DNA of 64,000 nucleotides from Nocardia africana NBRC 100379 (lineage in GTDB: Bacteria; Actinomycetota; Actinomycetes; Mycobacteriales; Mycobacteriaceae), in contig NZ_BDAV01000007.1 of NCBI RefSeq assembly GCF_001612635.1, forward strand, positions 62,001 to 126,000, given 5' to 3'. Position numbers and translations under genes: made by a program. The notes under the pieces were generated by a model. It was given only the letters and a program-made list of their open reading frames with translations. It did not search any database and was not told where the DNA came from. This document shows positions 1 through 11,048 of this stretch, piece after piece; position 1 is the stretch's first letter; each line of letters begins with the position of its first letter.

Positions 1-561
1 CTGTCGGGCACGTTCCTATATCGCGACAAAGGCGGCTGGATCGCGCTCGTTCCTCTGCATCTGGTCGATGAATCAGATTCGGCGGCGGGGCTCGCCAGCC
101 GAATCGGATTGCCCAGCAAAACTATTCGGCCCGAATACTGGATCGGTGTCGCGGTCGCACCCACGCACGCGGACATCCCCCGGTCCTATGCCGAAGCCCG
201 CACCGTCGCCGAGACCGCGCGGGCCCTGTCCCGTCCCGAAACCATCTGCACCCGAAGGCACATGATGTTCGAATACTCCGTAGCCGCCGGCGGAACAACG
301 CTCCCCAGCTTGGCCGCTCTCCTTGATCCGCTCACCGATCATCCCACGCTGCTGGAGACCCTCGATGCCTTCATCGATGCCGAGTTCAACCACGCCGCCG
401 CCGCCCAAGCACTGTTCATCCACCGAAACACAATCACCTATCGACTCTCTCGCATCGCGGAAATCACCGGCTACGACCCGCTGGTGCCCACCGGCGTTTC
501 CACACTAATGGCGGCCCGTGTCGCCCTCCGCATCGTCACCCACGATCCACGCACTCACTGA
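1..561 (+). CDS. PucR-family transcriptional regulator, C-terminal part (5' end outside window)
   Basis: The reading frame is open from base 1, so only the last 186 residues of a regulator are present. The final 60 or so residues (TLLETLDAFIDAEFNHAAAA, then FIHRNTITYRLSRI, then GYDP) are the characteristic PucR C-terminal helix-turn-helix, in which the H-R-N-T-x-x-Y-R-L-x-R-I recognition helix contacts DNA. Proteins of this family regulate purine, amino-acid or aromatic metabolism; which applies here cannot be told. An internal TTG start at 109 would be far too short for the family, so the gene is treated as 5'-partial. It ends before the decayed strip at 600-1840. Confidence 0.85.
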   Translation: MSGTFLYRDKGGWIALVPLHLVDESDSAAGLASRIGLPSKTIRPEYWIGVAVAPTHADIPRSYAEARTVAETARALSRPETICTRRHMMFEYSVAAGGTTLPSLAALLDPLTDHPTLLETLDAFIDAEFNHAAAAQALFIHRNTITYRLSRIAEITGYDPLVPTGVSTLMAARVALRIVTHDPRTH

Positions 562-696
562 TACGAAACTTCGCCCGCCCCATCCTAAAGCGGCTTCACA
601 TTCCGCGAGGCCAGGGCCGCGAATCAAGAGCTCCGGCGACGGATGCTGGCCCCGCCGCTCAACGTCGATGCGGTTGCGGAAGAGATAACGCCTGCA

Positions 697-798
697 ATGC
701 CCGGGGGCAACGACTTCACCGATCGACTACGCGCGTTACATCGACGATGGCAGATCCTCAACCAACGAGAGCTGACCAATACCGAGCTGGCAGGCGCT
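697..798 (+). pseudogene. Fragment resembling the N-terminus of an Xre-type regulator
   Basis: From an ATG at 697 the frame reads MPGGNDFTDRLRALHRRWQ and then RELTNTELAGA, which looks like the first helices of the single-domain Xre/EspR-type regulators common in nocardiae, where the helix-turn-helix should follow at once. Instead the frame runs into unrelated arginine- and alanine-rich sequence and a 7-bp hairpin (GGCGCTG, loop CGTTT, CAGCGCC at 793-811). I read it as the remnant of a regulator whose 3' end is lost. The match is short and by eye only. The rest of 562-866 shows nothing else recognisable. Confidence 0.3.
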
Positions 799-866
799 GC
801 GTTTCAGCGCCGTTCAGCAGCAAGTACCGCACCATGGGCCCGGCATTTGAACGAAAGGCATAATCA

Positions 867-1010
867 ATGGGACAGCCCTTTGGCTTTTACCAGAACACAG
901 TCGGCGCGATGCAGATCGAAACCGAGGCTACGGCAACGCAGGGATTGTCTCCTGACCGCCGGACCATCGACTTCGACTCCCAGCGGGCAGTCGTGGAGTG
1001 CGCGCGATGA
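867..1010 (+). CDS. Small ORF (47 aa) overlapping the truncated synthetase by ATGA
   Basis: This ORF is below usual size cut-offs. An ATG at 867 has a GAAAGG Shine-Dalgarno 8 bases upstream (853-858), and its TGA (1008-1010) overlaps the ATG of the next frame (1007), as in translationally coupled genes. The product starts MGQPFGFYQNTVGAMQIETE and ends in AVVECAR. It has no signal peptide, membrane segment or motif that I recognise. The good ribosome site and the stop-start overlap suggest that it was once translated ahead of the acyl-CoA synthetase. Because the downstream gene is broken it may be a relic itself, for instance a fusion scar of a longer protein. Confidence 0.35.
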   Translation: MGQPFGFYQNTVGAMQIETEATATQGLSPDRRTIDFDSQRAVVECAR

Positions 1011-1840
1011 TCGAACATGCGCCGCACGAAGGTTCGGCCGAACAGTTGCTTTGGCCTCGCTACGTCGAACCCGCCGATCTGACCGCTGTCGAATCCGTCC
1101 CGCTGGAAGCACGCGGCCTGCCTGAATCGACCTACGCACTGCTTGCCCGAGCAGCGACGCGGTGGCCGCACCGCAATGCGTTGACCGTGCTTCCGGATGC
1201 AACGCGGTGGCGAGAACCGGCGCGCCGCAGCTACGCGGAACTTCTGGCACAGGTCAATCGATATGCCAATCTCCTCTATTCGCTCGGGGTGCGACGCGGG
1301 GACGCGGTCGCGATCATCGCACCGAACTCCGAGAACCTGATCGCCGCCACTTTGGCATCGCAGCTGGCAGGTCTCGCAGCACCGATCAACGGTGGCCTGG
1401 CCCGCGATCACATCGCCGAGTTGTTACGACGCTCCGCGGCAAGAATTCTGATCGTCGCGGGGCCCGAACTGTCGGCCGATACGTGGACCTCAGCGTACGA
1501 GCTGGCCGCACAAGGACTGGTTGACGCGCTACTGGTATTACGCCCTACCGCCGCGCATGACCTGGCCCCGACGCTGCCCTTCATCGACGGCGTCCGCGTC
1601 GGTTACCTCGATAGCCTTGCTGCCGATCATGATTCGGCCACATTCGTCGGCGAGTTGCCGAAGTCCTCGGACTTGGCGGCGCTGTTCCACACTGGCGGCA
1701 CGACGGGCGTGCAGCTCCTCGACGTGGACGCATCACGCACTCGCCACTCTTTCCGCGTCGCGCAGCGCAGGAGAAGACGTCAGAAGGCTCGGCGCCAGGG
1801 CATGACAGCCAGCGGACGAGTGATACGGGAACCCTGGTGA
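1007..1840 (+). pseudogene. Truncated acyl-CoA synthetase (AMP-binding family), N-terminal third only
   Basis: Residues 1-235 read as the N-terminal domain of an AMP-forming acyl-CoA synthetase: ALLARAATRWPHRNALTVLP, a YAELLAQVNRYANLLYSLGV segment and VAIIAPNSENLIAATLASQL. They reach the adenylate-forming P-loop FHTGGTTG near residue 232 (about 1690-1713). An intact enzyme would continue T-P-K and a further 300 residues; here the frame turns into QLLDVDASRTRHSF and arginine-rich sequence and stops at 1840. No continuation is visible in the other frames up to ku. The call is a deletion or rearrangement breakpoint at about 1713. The 211 bases after the ORF contain only an imperfect repeat (GGACGTCCACA / GGACGTCGCAGGTCCACA near 1920-1947). 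Confidence 0.75.
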
Positions 1841-2051
1841 GTGAACCGACGGCACGCGCTCCGAGCCCTCGAATCGCTTCCAGAATGGCGCGGATAGGGG
1901 CGAACGACGGTCCCCTACAGGACGTCCACAGGACGTCGCAGGTCCACAAACAGCAACGAACAGCAACCGACAACACTCATCAACACCGACGAACCCGCAG
2001 GTCGCGCCGCTTCGCCGGACAAAACCAACCGGTCATCAGTAGCATCGAAGG

Positions 2052-3011
2052 ATGCGATCGATCTGGAAGGGTTCCATCGCGTTCGGGCTGGTGAATGTCC
2101 CGGTGAAGGTTTACACCGCCACCGAGGACCATGACATCAGGTTTCATCAGGTCCACGCCAAGGATGGCGGGCGGATCAAATACGACCGTGTCTGCACGGT
2201 GTGCGGGCAGTCGGTGGCCTTCGCGGATATCGACAAGGCGTACGAGTCGCCCGAGGGTGACAAGGTGATCCTGACCGACGAGGATTTCGCGAAGTTGCCG
2301 GTGGCCGAGAAGCACGAAATTCCGGTGCTGCAGTTCGTGCCGTCCGAGCAGATCGATCCGATCCTGTTCGACCGCAGTTACTATCTCGAGCCCGACTCGA
2401 CGACACCCAAGGCGTACGTGTTGCTCGCGAAGACGCTCGATCAGGTGGATCGGGTGGCGCTGGTGCATTTCACGCTGCGGCAGAAGACGCGGCTGGCGGC
2501 GCTGCGGGTGCGCGACGGGGTGCTGGTGTTGCAGACGCTGCTGTGGCCGGACGAGGTGCGCGCCGCCGAATTCGAATCGCTCGATGATGCCGCCGCGCCG
2601 CGATCGCAGGAGGTCGCGATGGCGCAGACGCTGGTCGACAGCATGTCGGAGGATTTCGATCCCGATCAGTACACCGACGAGTATCAGATCGAACTGAAGA
2701 AGCTGCTCGACGAGGCCATCGAGTCCGGGTCCGACCGCGTCACCCGCCACGAAGAGGCCGAACCGGCGCAGATGGATGCCGAGGTGGTCGATCTGGTGGC
2801 CGCATTGCAGCGCAGCCTCGAAGCCACCGGGCGCGGTGGGGAATCCGGGAAGTCGAGCCGGGGCGGCGCCTCGAAATCCGCCGCCAAGTCGACCACGAAG
2901 GCGACCACCAAACGGGCCGCGTCGAAATCCACCGGCACCAAGTCGGCGAGCAAGTCGACTGCGAAGAAGGCTGCGCCCAAAGCCACCAAACAGACCCGCA
3001 AGGGAGCCTAG
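2052..3011 (+). CDS. ku: Bacterial Ku, non-homologous end-joining protein
   Basis: Ku homodimers encircle DNA double-strand ends and recruit LigD for non-homologous end joining. The 319-residue product begins MRSIWKGSIAFGLVNVPVKV, the hallmark of bacterial Ku. The beta-barrel core with YLEPD, AYVLLAKTLDQV and RLAALRVRDGVLVLQTLLWP fills residues 1-250. A tail from about residue 262 to the end is a lysine, serine, threonine and alanine-rich stretch of the kind that lets some actinobacterial Ku proteins bind DNA directly. The start has TAGCAT six bases upstream (2040-2045), which suggests a leaderless transcript. LigD is not in the window. Confidence 0.95.
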   Translation: MRSIWKGSIAFGLVNVPVKVYTATEDHDIRFHQVHAKDGGRIKYDRVCTVCGQSVAFADIDKAYESPEGDKVILTDEDFAKLPVAEKHEIPVLQFVPSEQIDPILFDRSYYLEPDSTTPKAYVLLAKTLDQVDRVALVHFTLRQKTRLAALRVRDGVLVLQTLLWPDEVRAAEFESLDDAAAPRSQEVAMAQTLVDSMSEDFDPDQYTDEYQIELKKLLDEAIESGSDRVTRHEEAEPAQMDAEVVDLVAALQRSLEATGRGGESGKSSRGGASKSAAKSTTKATTKRAASKSTGTKSASKSTAKKAAPKATKQTRKGA

Positions 3012-3195
3012 GCGGCGATTCGGGCGTCTTCGCCGAATCAGGCAATCGTGAGATATCCGACTGTTCGGCGCGCCCATTGCGCGCGGGTCGGCCATACTTT
3101 GGCGGGGCCTGGCGGTTACCGTACGGTGCAATCACAGTTCGACCCGGTCGGGGCCCGGATCGTCCCCGTACCACCAGCTTCCGGAGGAACCACAT

Positions 3196-3954
3196 ATGAC
3201 CAACCCGTCGGACCCGAACGGCCCGTACGGCCAACCGGGGCAACCGGGCTCCGGGTATCCGCCCGCCGGCCCGCAGCCGGGCTACGGCGCACCCCAGCCG
3301 GGCTACGGCGCGCCGCCGCCCGGATATGCCGCTCCCCCACCGGGTTACGGAACCCCGCCTCCGGGATACGGTGCGGCACAACCGAATTACGGCACCCCGG
3401 GCGCCGGTTACCCGCCGGCCGGGCCGGGATACGGTTATCAGCAGCCGGGATTCGGCCCGCCCGCACCGTATGCCAACTGGTTCGCGCGCGTCGGCGGTTA
3501 CCTCATCGACGCGCTGATCGTCGGCGTCCCGCTGGCCATCCTGTACGGGCTCGCGTTCGGGCTCGGTACCAAGGACGTGAACTGCTCGTTCGACGACGAC
3601 CCCTACAGCTCCTCGTACTCCTACTCCAGTACGTGCACGGGCGGCGGCCTGACCGCGGTCGGCATCATTCTGTTGCTGCTGGCCATCGCCGTGGGTCTGG
3701 GCCTCGGACTGTGGCTCATCCACCAGGAAGGCACGACCGGTCAGACGCCCGGTAAGAAGGTCGTCGGTATCCGCGTGATCAAGGAAGCCGACGGTCAGGT
3801 GCTCGGCTTCGGTATGGCGTTCGTGCGCAAGCTCTGCCACGTTCTCGACAACGCTCTGTGCGGCCTCGGATATCTGTGGCCGCTGTGGGACGAGAAAAAG
3901 CAGACCTTCGCCGACAAGATCGTCAGCACCATCGTGGTGCAGGCTCCGAAGTAA
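3196..3954 (+). CDS. RDD-family membrane protein with Pro/Gly/Tyr-rich N-terminus
   Basis: Residues 1-92 are a low-complexity cytoplasmic segment of P-G-Y-G repeats (QPGYGAP, PPGYGTP). From residue 94 comes an RDD domain: FARVGGYLIDALIVG opens the first helix (about 100-124), a second long hydrophobic helix covers 151-176, and GQTPGKKVVGIRVI (182-195) and the FVRKL segment are typical of the family. RDD proteins are small integral membrane proteins of uncertain role; some have been linked to ion transport. A cysteine-containing, serine- and tyrosine-rich loop lies between the helices (120-148). The start is well set by GGAGG at 3183-3187. It stands alone, facing the DUF4189 gene across a strong terminator. 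Confidence 0.85.
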   Translation: MTNPSDPNGPYGQPGQPGSGYPPAGPQPGYGAPQPGYGAPPPGYAAPPPGYGTPPPGYGAAQPNYGTPGAGYPPAGPGYGYQQPGFGPPAPYANWFARVGGYLIDALIVGVPLAILYGLAFGLGTKDVNCSFDDDPYSSSYSYSSTCTGGGLTAVGIILLLLAIAVGLGLGLWLIHQEGTTGQTPGKKVVGIRVIKEADGQVLGFGMAFVRKLCHVLDNALCGLGYLWPLWDEKKQTFADKIVSTIVVQAPK

Positions 3955-4008
3955 CGTCACCACCCAGCGCTGTCACGGCCCCGCGGTTCCCTCACCGAAC
4001 GCGGGAAA

Positions 4009-4047
4009 CGACGGCGGCCGACCCGGAATCCGGGTCGGCCGCCGTCG
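4009..4047. terminator. Bidirectional hairpin terminator
   Basis: A perfect 18-bp stem (CGACGGCGGCCGACCCGG, loop AAT, then its exact complement) lies between the convergent RDD and DUF4189 genes. It has no long T tract, as is usual for actinobacterial terminators. Confidence 0.8.
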
Positions 4048-4058
4048 ATGTGGAACGA

Positions 4059-4508
4059 TCAGTGCGCGTTCGCGGTGCAACTGCTCAGGGCGATGTTCGC
4101 CGGCCGCGGGATCGCGCTTCCCAAGTCGGGGAACGGCGGCGCGCTCGGCCCCAGGAAATCCCTCGCCTGCTTCTCCGCCTCGACCTGGGTCGGACCCCAG
4201 CCGACCGCGATCCGGCCGTCCGCTCCCTGGGCGACAGCACCGCAGCCGTTGCTGAAATCCAGGATCACGCGGCAGTCGCCGCGACCGCAGCGCGCCCGGG
4301 CCGCGGCATCCGCGCTGGGCGCGTCGGCGAAGTTGGTGGCCGCGGCCACCACCCCGCTGCGGTCGGAATAGGCGATCGCACCGTGCAGGTCACCGTCGGC
4401 GTGAGCCGAACCGGCGGCACCGGCGACGGCGAAACCCGCACCGGTCACCGCCGCGACGGCCGCCGAGCGGACGCGCTGGGAAAACATATGGGCCATCCGT
4501 GAATCCAC
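4059..4508 (-). CDS. Secreted DUF4189-domain protein
   Basis: The 149-residue product has a Sec-type signal peptide (arginines, then AAVAAVTGAGFAVAGAAG, cleavage likely after AHA at residue 37). The mature part is short: GAIAYSDRSGVVAAATNFAD, then AARARCGRGDCRVILDFSNGCGA with three cysteines, then GWGPTQVEAEKQA. The pattern of basal activity sequence, CG-x-G-x-C and W-G is that of DUF4189 proteins, small exported proteins common in mycobacteria and nocardiae without an assigned activity. A fourth cysteine sits near the C-terminus, so two disulfides are possible. M1, M5 and M8 are all possible starts; M1 gives the ORF used here. Confidence 0.8.
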   Translation of the reverse strand: MDSRMAHMFSQRVRSAAVAAVTGAGFAVAGAAGSAHADGDLHGAIAYSDRSGVVAAATNFADAPSADAAARARCGRGDCRVILDFSNGCGAVAQGADGRIAVGWGPTQVEAEKQARDFLGPSAPPFPDLGSAIPRPANIALSSCTANAH

Positions 4509-4595
4509 CCCGTTCTGGTCTGCGTACTGGACGCAGGCGATCCTGCTCCACGTCGGCCCGGCATGTCCACTTCACCCCCTACCCGGTGGCGAGAA

Positions 4596-4967
4596 TCAGA
4601 CCGTGAAGCCCAGTGCGCGCAGCTGTTCGCGGCCGTCGTCGGTGATCTTGTCCGGACCCCACGGCGGCATCCAGACCCAGTTGATCTTCAAATCCTCCAC
4701 CAAACCGCTGCGCACCAGCGCGTTTCGCGACTGGTCCTCGATGACGTCGGTGAGCGGGCAGGCCGCGGAGGTGAGGGTCATGTCGAGGACGGCCACGTCC
4801 TCCTCGACCCGCATCCCGTAGACCAGTCCCAAATCGACCACGTTGATGCCGAGTTCGGGGTCGACGACGTCACGCATCGCCTCCTCCATATCCTCGAGCA
4901 GCGCGACCTGTTCCTGGGAAAGTTCGGCCTCGGTGTTCGGCTGTTCGGTTGCCGGCGTCTCAGTCAT
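4596..4967 (-). CDS. sufT: SufT-type iron-sulfur assembly factor (MIP18/DUF59)
   Basis: This is the last gene of the suf operon. The MIP18/DUF59 fold is clear: LLEDMEEAMRDVVDPELGIN, then VVDLGLVYG, then the T-S-A-A-C-P-L motif with the conserved cysteine. SufT proteins help to mature Fe-S proteins. The first ATG (4979) lies inside sufU. The ATG at 4967 has GGGGA five bases upstream and an 8-base overlap with the sufU stop, so MTETPATEQ is the preferred N-terminus (123 aa). It matches Rv1466 in both family and position. Confidence 0.9.
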   Translation of the reverse strand: MTETPATEQPNTEAELSQEQVALLEDMEEAMRDVVDPELGINVVDLGLVYGMRVEEDVAVLDMTLTSAACPLTDVIEDQSRNALVRSGLVEDLKINWVWMPPWGPDKITDDGREQLRALGFTV

Positions 4968-5457
4968 GACGTTCCCCATTTCCGGCGGACCCGTTGCCCA
5001 TGGTCCGCTTGGTCTCTTCGGCCGAGGTTATCCGCACCACGGCATCCTTGAACGCCATCCAGCCCAGCAGGGCACATTTCACCCGGGCAGGATACTTCGC
5101 CACACCGGCCAGCGCGATGCCGTCGCCGATGACGTCCTCGTCGCCCTCGACCGTGCCGCGGCTCGAGATCATCTCGCTGTAGGAGTCGACCACCTTCAGC
5201 GCCTGCTGCACGGGCTGGCCGATGACCTGATCGGTGAGGATCGAGGTGGCGGCCTGGCTGATCGAGCAGCCCTGCCCGTCGTAGGACACATCGGCGACGT
5301 CACCGTTGTCGTCGATGTGCACCCGCAGGGTCACCTCGTCACCGCAGGTCGGGTTGACGTGATGCACCTCGGCGCCGAACGGCTCCCGCAGCCCGCGGTG
5401 GTGCGGATGCTTGTAGTGGTCCAGGATCACTTCCTGGTACATCTGTTCCATACGCAT
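4960..5457 (-). CDS. sufU: SufU, sulfur acceptor/zinc-dependent sulfurtransferase
   Basis: SufU takes persulfide sulfur from SufS and delivers it for cluster assembly on SufBCD. The three invariant cysteines are present: C38 in NPTCGD, C64 in GQGCSIS and C128 in VKCALL. Together with the aspartate of the NPTCGD motif they bind the zinc ion used for thiol exchange. The 15-20 residue insertion after GQPVQQAL is the feature that separates SufU from IscU. The 165-residue length is usual. It is followed by sufT with an 8-base overlap and preceded by sufS with a 46-base gap. Confidence 0.95.
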   Translation of the reverse strand: MRMEQMYQEVILDHYKHPHHRGLREPFGAEVHHVNPTCGDEVTLRVHIDDNGDVADVSYDGQGCSISQAATSILTDQVIGQPVQQALKVVDSYSEMISSRGTVEGDEDVIGDGIALAGVAKYPARVKCALLGWMAFKDAVVRITSAEETKRTMGNGSAGNGERHD

Positions 5458-5503
5458 TGCGAAATCTCACGCCCCGTTCACTGGTCGCTCGCGCTCACCG
5501 GAT

Positions 5504-7541
<2,038 letters not shown>

Positions 7542-7592
7542 TGCGTTCCTTCTGGGCTGGTGGAGGTTTCGGGCTGCCGGGACGCGCCGGTG

Positions 7593-8786
7593 CTAGGCAC
7601 CGATGGCGGCGAGTTCGGCCTCGATGGCCGACTCCAGCCGCTCCCGGATCTCGACGACCGCGATCTTCTGGATGATCTCGTGGAAGAAACCACGCACCAC
7701 CAGACGGCGGGCAGCCTCCTCCGGAATACCGCGAGCACGCAGGTAGAACAGCTGCTCGTCATCGAATCGGCCCGTCGCCGAGGCGTGTCCGGCGCCGAGG
7801 ATCTCACCGGTCTCGATCTCGAGGTTCGGCACCGAATCGGCACGAGCCCCGTCGGTGAGGACCAGGTTGCGGTTGGCCTCGTAGGTGTCGGTGCCCTCGG
7901 CCTCCGCGCGGATCAGCACGTCGCCGACCCAGACGGTGTGCGCGTCGGGCTTGGCCGAGCTCGGATCTCCCTGCAGCGCACCCTTGTACAGCACATTCGA
8001 CTTGCAGTGCGGCTGCGCGTGGTCGACCAGCAGGCGCTGCTCGAAATGCTGTCCGTCGTCGGCGAAGTACAGGCCCAGCAGTTCAGCGTCGCCGCCGGGA
8101 CCGTCGTAGCGCACGGTCGCGGTCAGCCGCACCAGATCGCCGCCGAGGGTCACGTCGGTGTGCCGCAGCACGGCATCGCGCCCCAGCTTGGCGTGATGGG
8201 CGGTGACGTGCACGGCGTCGTCGGCCCAGTCCTGGACCGCGACCACGGTCAGTTTGGCGCTGTCGCCGAGCACGAATTCCACGTTCTCCGCATAGGTTCC
8301 GCTGCCGCGCTGGTCGATGACCACCGTCGCGACCGCGAAGTTTCCGAGCCGGATCTGCAGATGACCGAACGCCGTCTTGTCCGCGCCGGGGCCGGTGATC
8401 CGGACGACGACCGGGCGGTCGACCTCGGTCTCGGCGCCCACCGACACCACCGTCGCCTGCTCGAAGCCCGAATACGCTTGGGCGGCAACGCGATCGGTGG
8501 GGACACCACCCTCGCCGAGGCGCTTGTCGTCCCGGCCGACGGTCTCCACCGTCACACCGTCGATGGCGGTGCCGTCGACAGCGGCGACCTCGATGCCGGC
8601 CCGGCCGTCGCGCACCGCGGTGCCGTCGTGCAGTCCGCGCAGGCGGCGCAGCGGGGTGAACCGCCACACCTCGTCGTGCGCCGAGGGCACCTCGAAGGCG
8701 GCCACGTCGAACGACGCGAACAGCTCACCCTTGTTGACAGCCGGGACGCGGGCCTCACCCGCGACAGCAACGTTCTCGACCGGCAT
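7593..8786 (-). CDS. sufD: SufD, Fe-S cluster scaffold subunit
   Basis: SufD pairs with SufB as the right-handed beta-helix scaffold. The 397-residue product has the family C-terminus (GASHASATG-type segment reading GAGHASATGRFDDEQLFYLRA, then GIPEEAARRLVVRGFF), including the histidine equivalent to the SufD residue at the SufB interface. The ATG at 8786 overlaps the sufB stop by one base (TGATG), so the longer ORF extending into sufB is rejected. It sits between sufB and sufC as in M. tuberculosis (Rv1462). Confidence 0.95.
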   Translation of the reverse strand: MPVENVAVAGEARVPAVNKGELFASFDVAAFEVPSAHDEVWRFTPLRRLRGLHDGTAVRDGRAGIEVAAVDGTAIDGVTVETVGRDDKRLGEGGVPTDRVAAQAYSGFEQATVVSVGAETEVDRPVVVRITGPGADKTAFGHLQIRLGNFAVATVVIDQRGSGTYAENVEFVLGDSAKLTVVAVQDWADDAVHVTAHHAKLGRDAVLRHTDVTLGGDLVRLTATVRYDGPGGDAELLGLYFADDGQHFEQRLLVDHAQPHCKSNVLYKGALQGDPSSAKPDAHTVWVGDVLIRAEAEGTDTYEANRNLVLTDGARADSVPNLEIETGEILGAGHASATGRFDDEQLFYLRARGIPEEAARRLVVRGFFHEIIQKIAVVEIRERLESAIEAELAAIGA

Positions 8787-10246
8787 CAGCCGACCGCTCC
8801 TTCCATCTGCAGCTCGATGAGCCGGTTCAGTTCCAGCGCGTATTCCATCGGCAGTTCCTTGGCGATGGGCTCGACGAAGCCGCGCACCACCATCGCCATC
8901 GCCTCGTCCTCGGTCATGCCGCGGCTCATCAGGTAGAACAGCTGATCCTCCGACACCTTGGAGACGGTGGCCTCGTGGCCCATCGTCACGTCGTCCTCGC
9001 GGATGTCGACGTAGGGGTAGGTGTCGGAGCGGCTGACCGTATCCACCAGCAGCGCATCGCATTTCACGGTCGACTTGGAACCGTGGGCACCCTTGTTGAC
9101 CTGAACCAGGCCGCGGTAGGAGGCCCGGCCCCCACCGCGCGCCACCGACTTCGACACGATGGTCGAGGAGGTGTGCGGCGCCAGGTGCAGCATCTTGGCG
9201 CCGGTGTCCTGGTGCTGGCCCTCGCCGGCGAACGCCACCGAGAGCACCTCGCCCTTGGCGTGCTCACCGGTCATCCAGACCGCGGGGTACTTCATGGTGA
9301 CCTTGGAGCCGATGTTGCCGTCGATCCACTCCATGGTCGCGCCCGCGCCCGCCTTGGCCCGCTTCGTGACCAGGTTGTAGACGTTGTTCGACCAGTTCTG
9401 AATGGTGGTGTAGCGGCAGCGGCCACCGTCCTTGACGATGATCTCCACGACCGCGGAGTGCAGCGAGTCCGACTTGTAGATCGGCGCGGTACAACCCTCG
9501 ACGTAGTGCACGTAGGCGCCCTCGTCGACGATGATCAGCGTCCGCTCGAACTGGCCCATGTTCTCGGTGTTGATCCGGAAGTAGGCCTGCAGCGGGATGT
9601 CGACGTGCACGCCCGGCGGCACGTAGATGAAGGAGCCACCCGACCACACCGCGGTGTTCAGCGCGGAGAACTTGTTGTCGCCGGCCGGGATCACCGAGCC
9701 GAAGTACTGCTGGAAGATCTCCGGGTGCTCACGCAGGCCGGTGTCGGTGTCGAGGAAGATCACGCCCTGGGCCTCGAGGTCCTCGCGGATCTGGTGGTAG
9801 ACGACCTCCGACTCGTACTGGGCGGCCACACCGGCGACCAGACGCTGCTTCTCCGCCTCCGGGATGCCCAGCTTGTCGTAGGTGTTCTTGATGTCCTCGG
9901 GCAGATCTTCCCAGCTCTCGGCCTGCTTCTCGGTCGAGCGCACGAAGTATTTGATGTTGTCGAAGTCGATGCCCTCGAGGTTGGAACCCCAGCCCGGCAT
10001 CGGCTTGCGATCGAAGATGCGCAGCGCCTTGAGGCGGATGTCCAGCATCCACTCCGGCTCGTTCTTCTTCGCCGAGATGTCGCGCACGACGTCCTCGGAC
10101 AGGCCGCGCTTGGCGCTGGCGCCGGCGGTATCCGAATCCGCCCAGCCGTAGCCGTAGGTACCCAGCGAGGCGATGGTCTCCTCTTGGGTCAGGGCCTGGG
10201 TCTGGGGCGCATCGGATTCACGGCTCGCCGCGGTGGTCGACGTCAT
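8786..10246 (-). CDS. sufB: SufB, Fe-S cluster scaffold subunit (no intein)
   Basis: SufB is the main scaffold on which the [4Fe-4S] cluster is built. The 486-residue product shows typical blocks: [60 protein letters not shown], the [20 protein letters not shown] region and [20 protein letters not shown]. The protein is uninterrupted through [20 protein letters not shown], the region where the M. tuberculosis protein carries an intein, so none is present. The start overlaps the sufR stop by four bases (ATGA), coupling repressor and scaffold translation. Confidence 0.97.
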   Translation of the reverse strand: MTSTTAASRESDAPQTQALTQEETIASLGTYGYGWADSDTAGASAKRGLSEDVVRDISAKKNEPEWMLDIRLKALRIFDRKPMPGWGSNLEGIDFDNIKYFVRSTEKQAESWEDLPEDIKNTYDKLGIPEAEKQRLVAGVAAQYESEVVYHQIREDLEAQGVIFLDTDTGLREHPEIFQQYFGSVIPAGDNKFSALNTAVWSGGSFIYVPPGVHVDIPLQAYFRINTENMGQFERTLIIVDEGAYVHYVEGCTAPIYKSDSLHSAVVEIIVKDGGRCRYTTIQNWSNNVYNLVTKRAKAGAGATMEWIDGNIGSKVTMKYPAVWMTGEHAKGEVLSVAFAGEGQHQDTGAKMLHLAPHTSSTIVSKSVARGGGRASYRGLVQVNKGAHGSKSTVKCDALLVDTVSRSDTYPYVDIREDDVTMGHEATVSKVSEDQLFYLMSRGMTEDEAMAMVVRGFVEPIAKELPMEYALELNRLIELQMEGAVG

Positions 10247-11022
10247 TCGGCACTCCTTCCGGAGTCGTTTCGAGCTGCCGTTGCGGGCTGTGCAACGACG
10301 CGGGTGGCGGGCTGAGCATTGCTCGTCGGGGGAACGGACAGGGGAACGTGGGTGGTGCAGGCGCAGTCACCGTTGGCGATGGTCGCGAGACGCTGCACGT
10401 GGGTTCCGAGCAGCTCGCGAAACGCCTCGAGTTCGGCGGCGCACAGCTCCGGGAACTCCTCGGCCACATGCGAGACCGGGCAGTGATGCTGGCATATCTG
10501 CACTCCGGAGCCGACCTTGCGGGTGGTCGCCGCGAATCCGGCGTCGCTGAACGCCTCGGCGATCTCCTCCGCCTTCTCCGAGGTGGCGGCCGGGGTGTGC
10601 TGAGCCAGGCGATCGATTCCGGCGACGATCACACCGACGCGGCGACGGGCGAAATCCATGATCGCGTTGTCGCCGCCGATCTCGCGCAGCTGCCGCATCG
10701 CGGCACCCGCCAGATCGTCGTAGGCGTGGCCGAGCCGGCCGCGACCGGCGGCGGTCAGCTGGAACTGCTTGGCGGGACGACCGCGGCCCTGCTGCTGCCA
10801 CGGCGCCGAGCGCATGGCCCGGGCCTCGCCGGATTCGATCAGCGCGTCGAGATGACGGCGCACACCGGCCGGGCTCAGCCCCAGCCGCTGCCCGATGGCG
10901 GTCGCGGTGATCGGCCCCTCCTCCAGCAGCAGCTGGACGACGGCGGCGCGGGTATGCCCCTCACCGGCGGCGGCCGCGGGCGCGACGGAAGGCCGGGCGC
11001 CCTGCTGACGCTCGGTATTCAC
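10243..11022 (-). CDS. sufR: SufR, Fe-S-sensing repressor of the suf operon
   Basis: The N-terminal half is a winged helix-turn-helix ([40 protein letters not shown]). The C-terminal half holds the cysteines expected to bind the sensor cluster: I-C-Q-H-H-C-P-V-S, then F-P-E-L-C-A-A-E and GDCACTTH. In the family the holo form represses suf and loss of the cluster relieves repression. A GTG at 11052 gives 269 residues, but the GTG at 11022 has GGGAG six bases upstream and leaves a dyad (11049-11065) free as an operator, so 259 residues are preferred. It is the first gene of the operon and overlaps sufB. Confidence 0.92.
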   Translation of the reverse strand: MNTERQQGARPSVAPAAAAGEGHTRAAVVQLLLEEGPITATAIGQRLGLSPAGVRRHLDALIESGEARAMRSAPWQQQGRGRPAKQFQLTAAGRGRLGHAYDDLAGAAMRQLREIGGDNAIMDFARRRVGVIVAGIDRLAQHTPAATSEKAEEIAEAFSDAGFAATTRKVGSGVQICQHHCPVSHVAEEFPELCAAELEAFRELLGTHVQRLATIANGDCACTTHVPLSVPPTSNAQPATRVVAQPATAARNDSGRSAE

Positions 11023-11048
11023 CTCGTTCTCCCGCAAACCCACGGTTT

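Noticed and set aside
560-2050. Remnant of an insertion sequence in the left strip
   Set aside because: No transposase-like frame or terminal inverted repeats could be seen on either strand.
1837-2094. 85-codon ORF running into the start of ku
   Set aside because: It overlaps the well-supported ku start, has no ribosome site and is rich in Arg, Ser and Thr as expected of a chance frame.
1980-3131. Long ORF opposite ku
   Set aside because: Shadow of the ku coding strand; the Arg/Gly/Leu-rich product has no recognisable motif.
3196-3480. DNA tandem repeat array in the RDD gene
   Set aside because: The repetition is a coding effect of Pro-Gly-Tyr codons; units vary in length and sequence and the frame is kept.
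8786-10246. Intein in SufB
   Set aside because: The protein is collinear with intein-less SufB of 480-490 residues, and no splicing motifs are seen.
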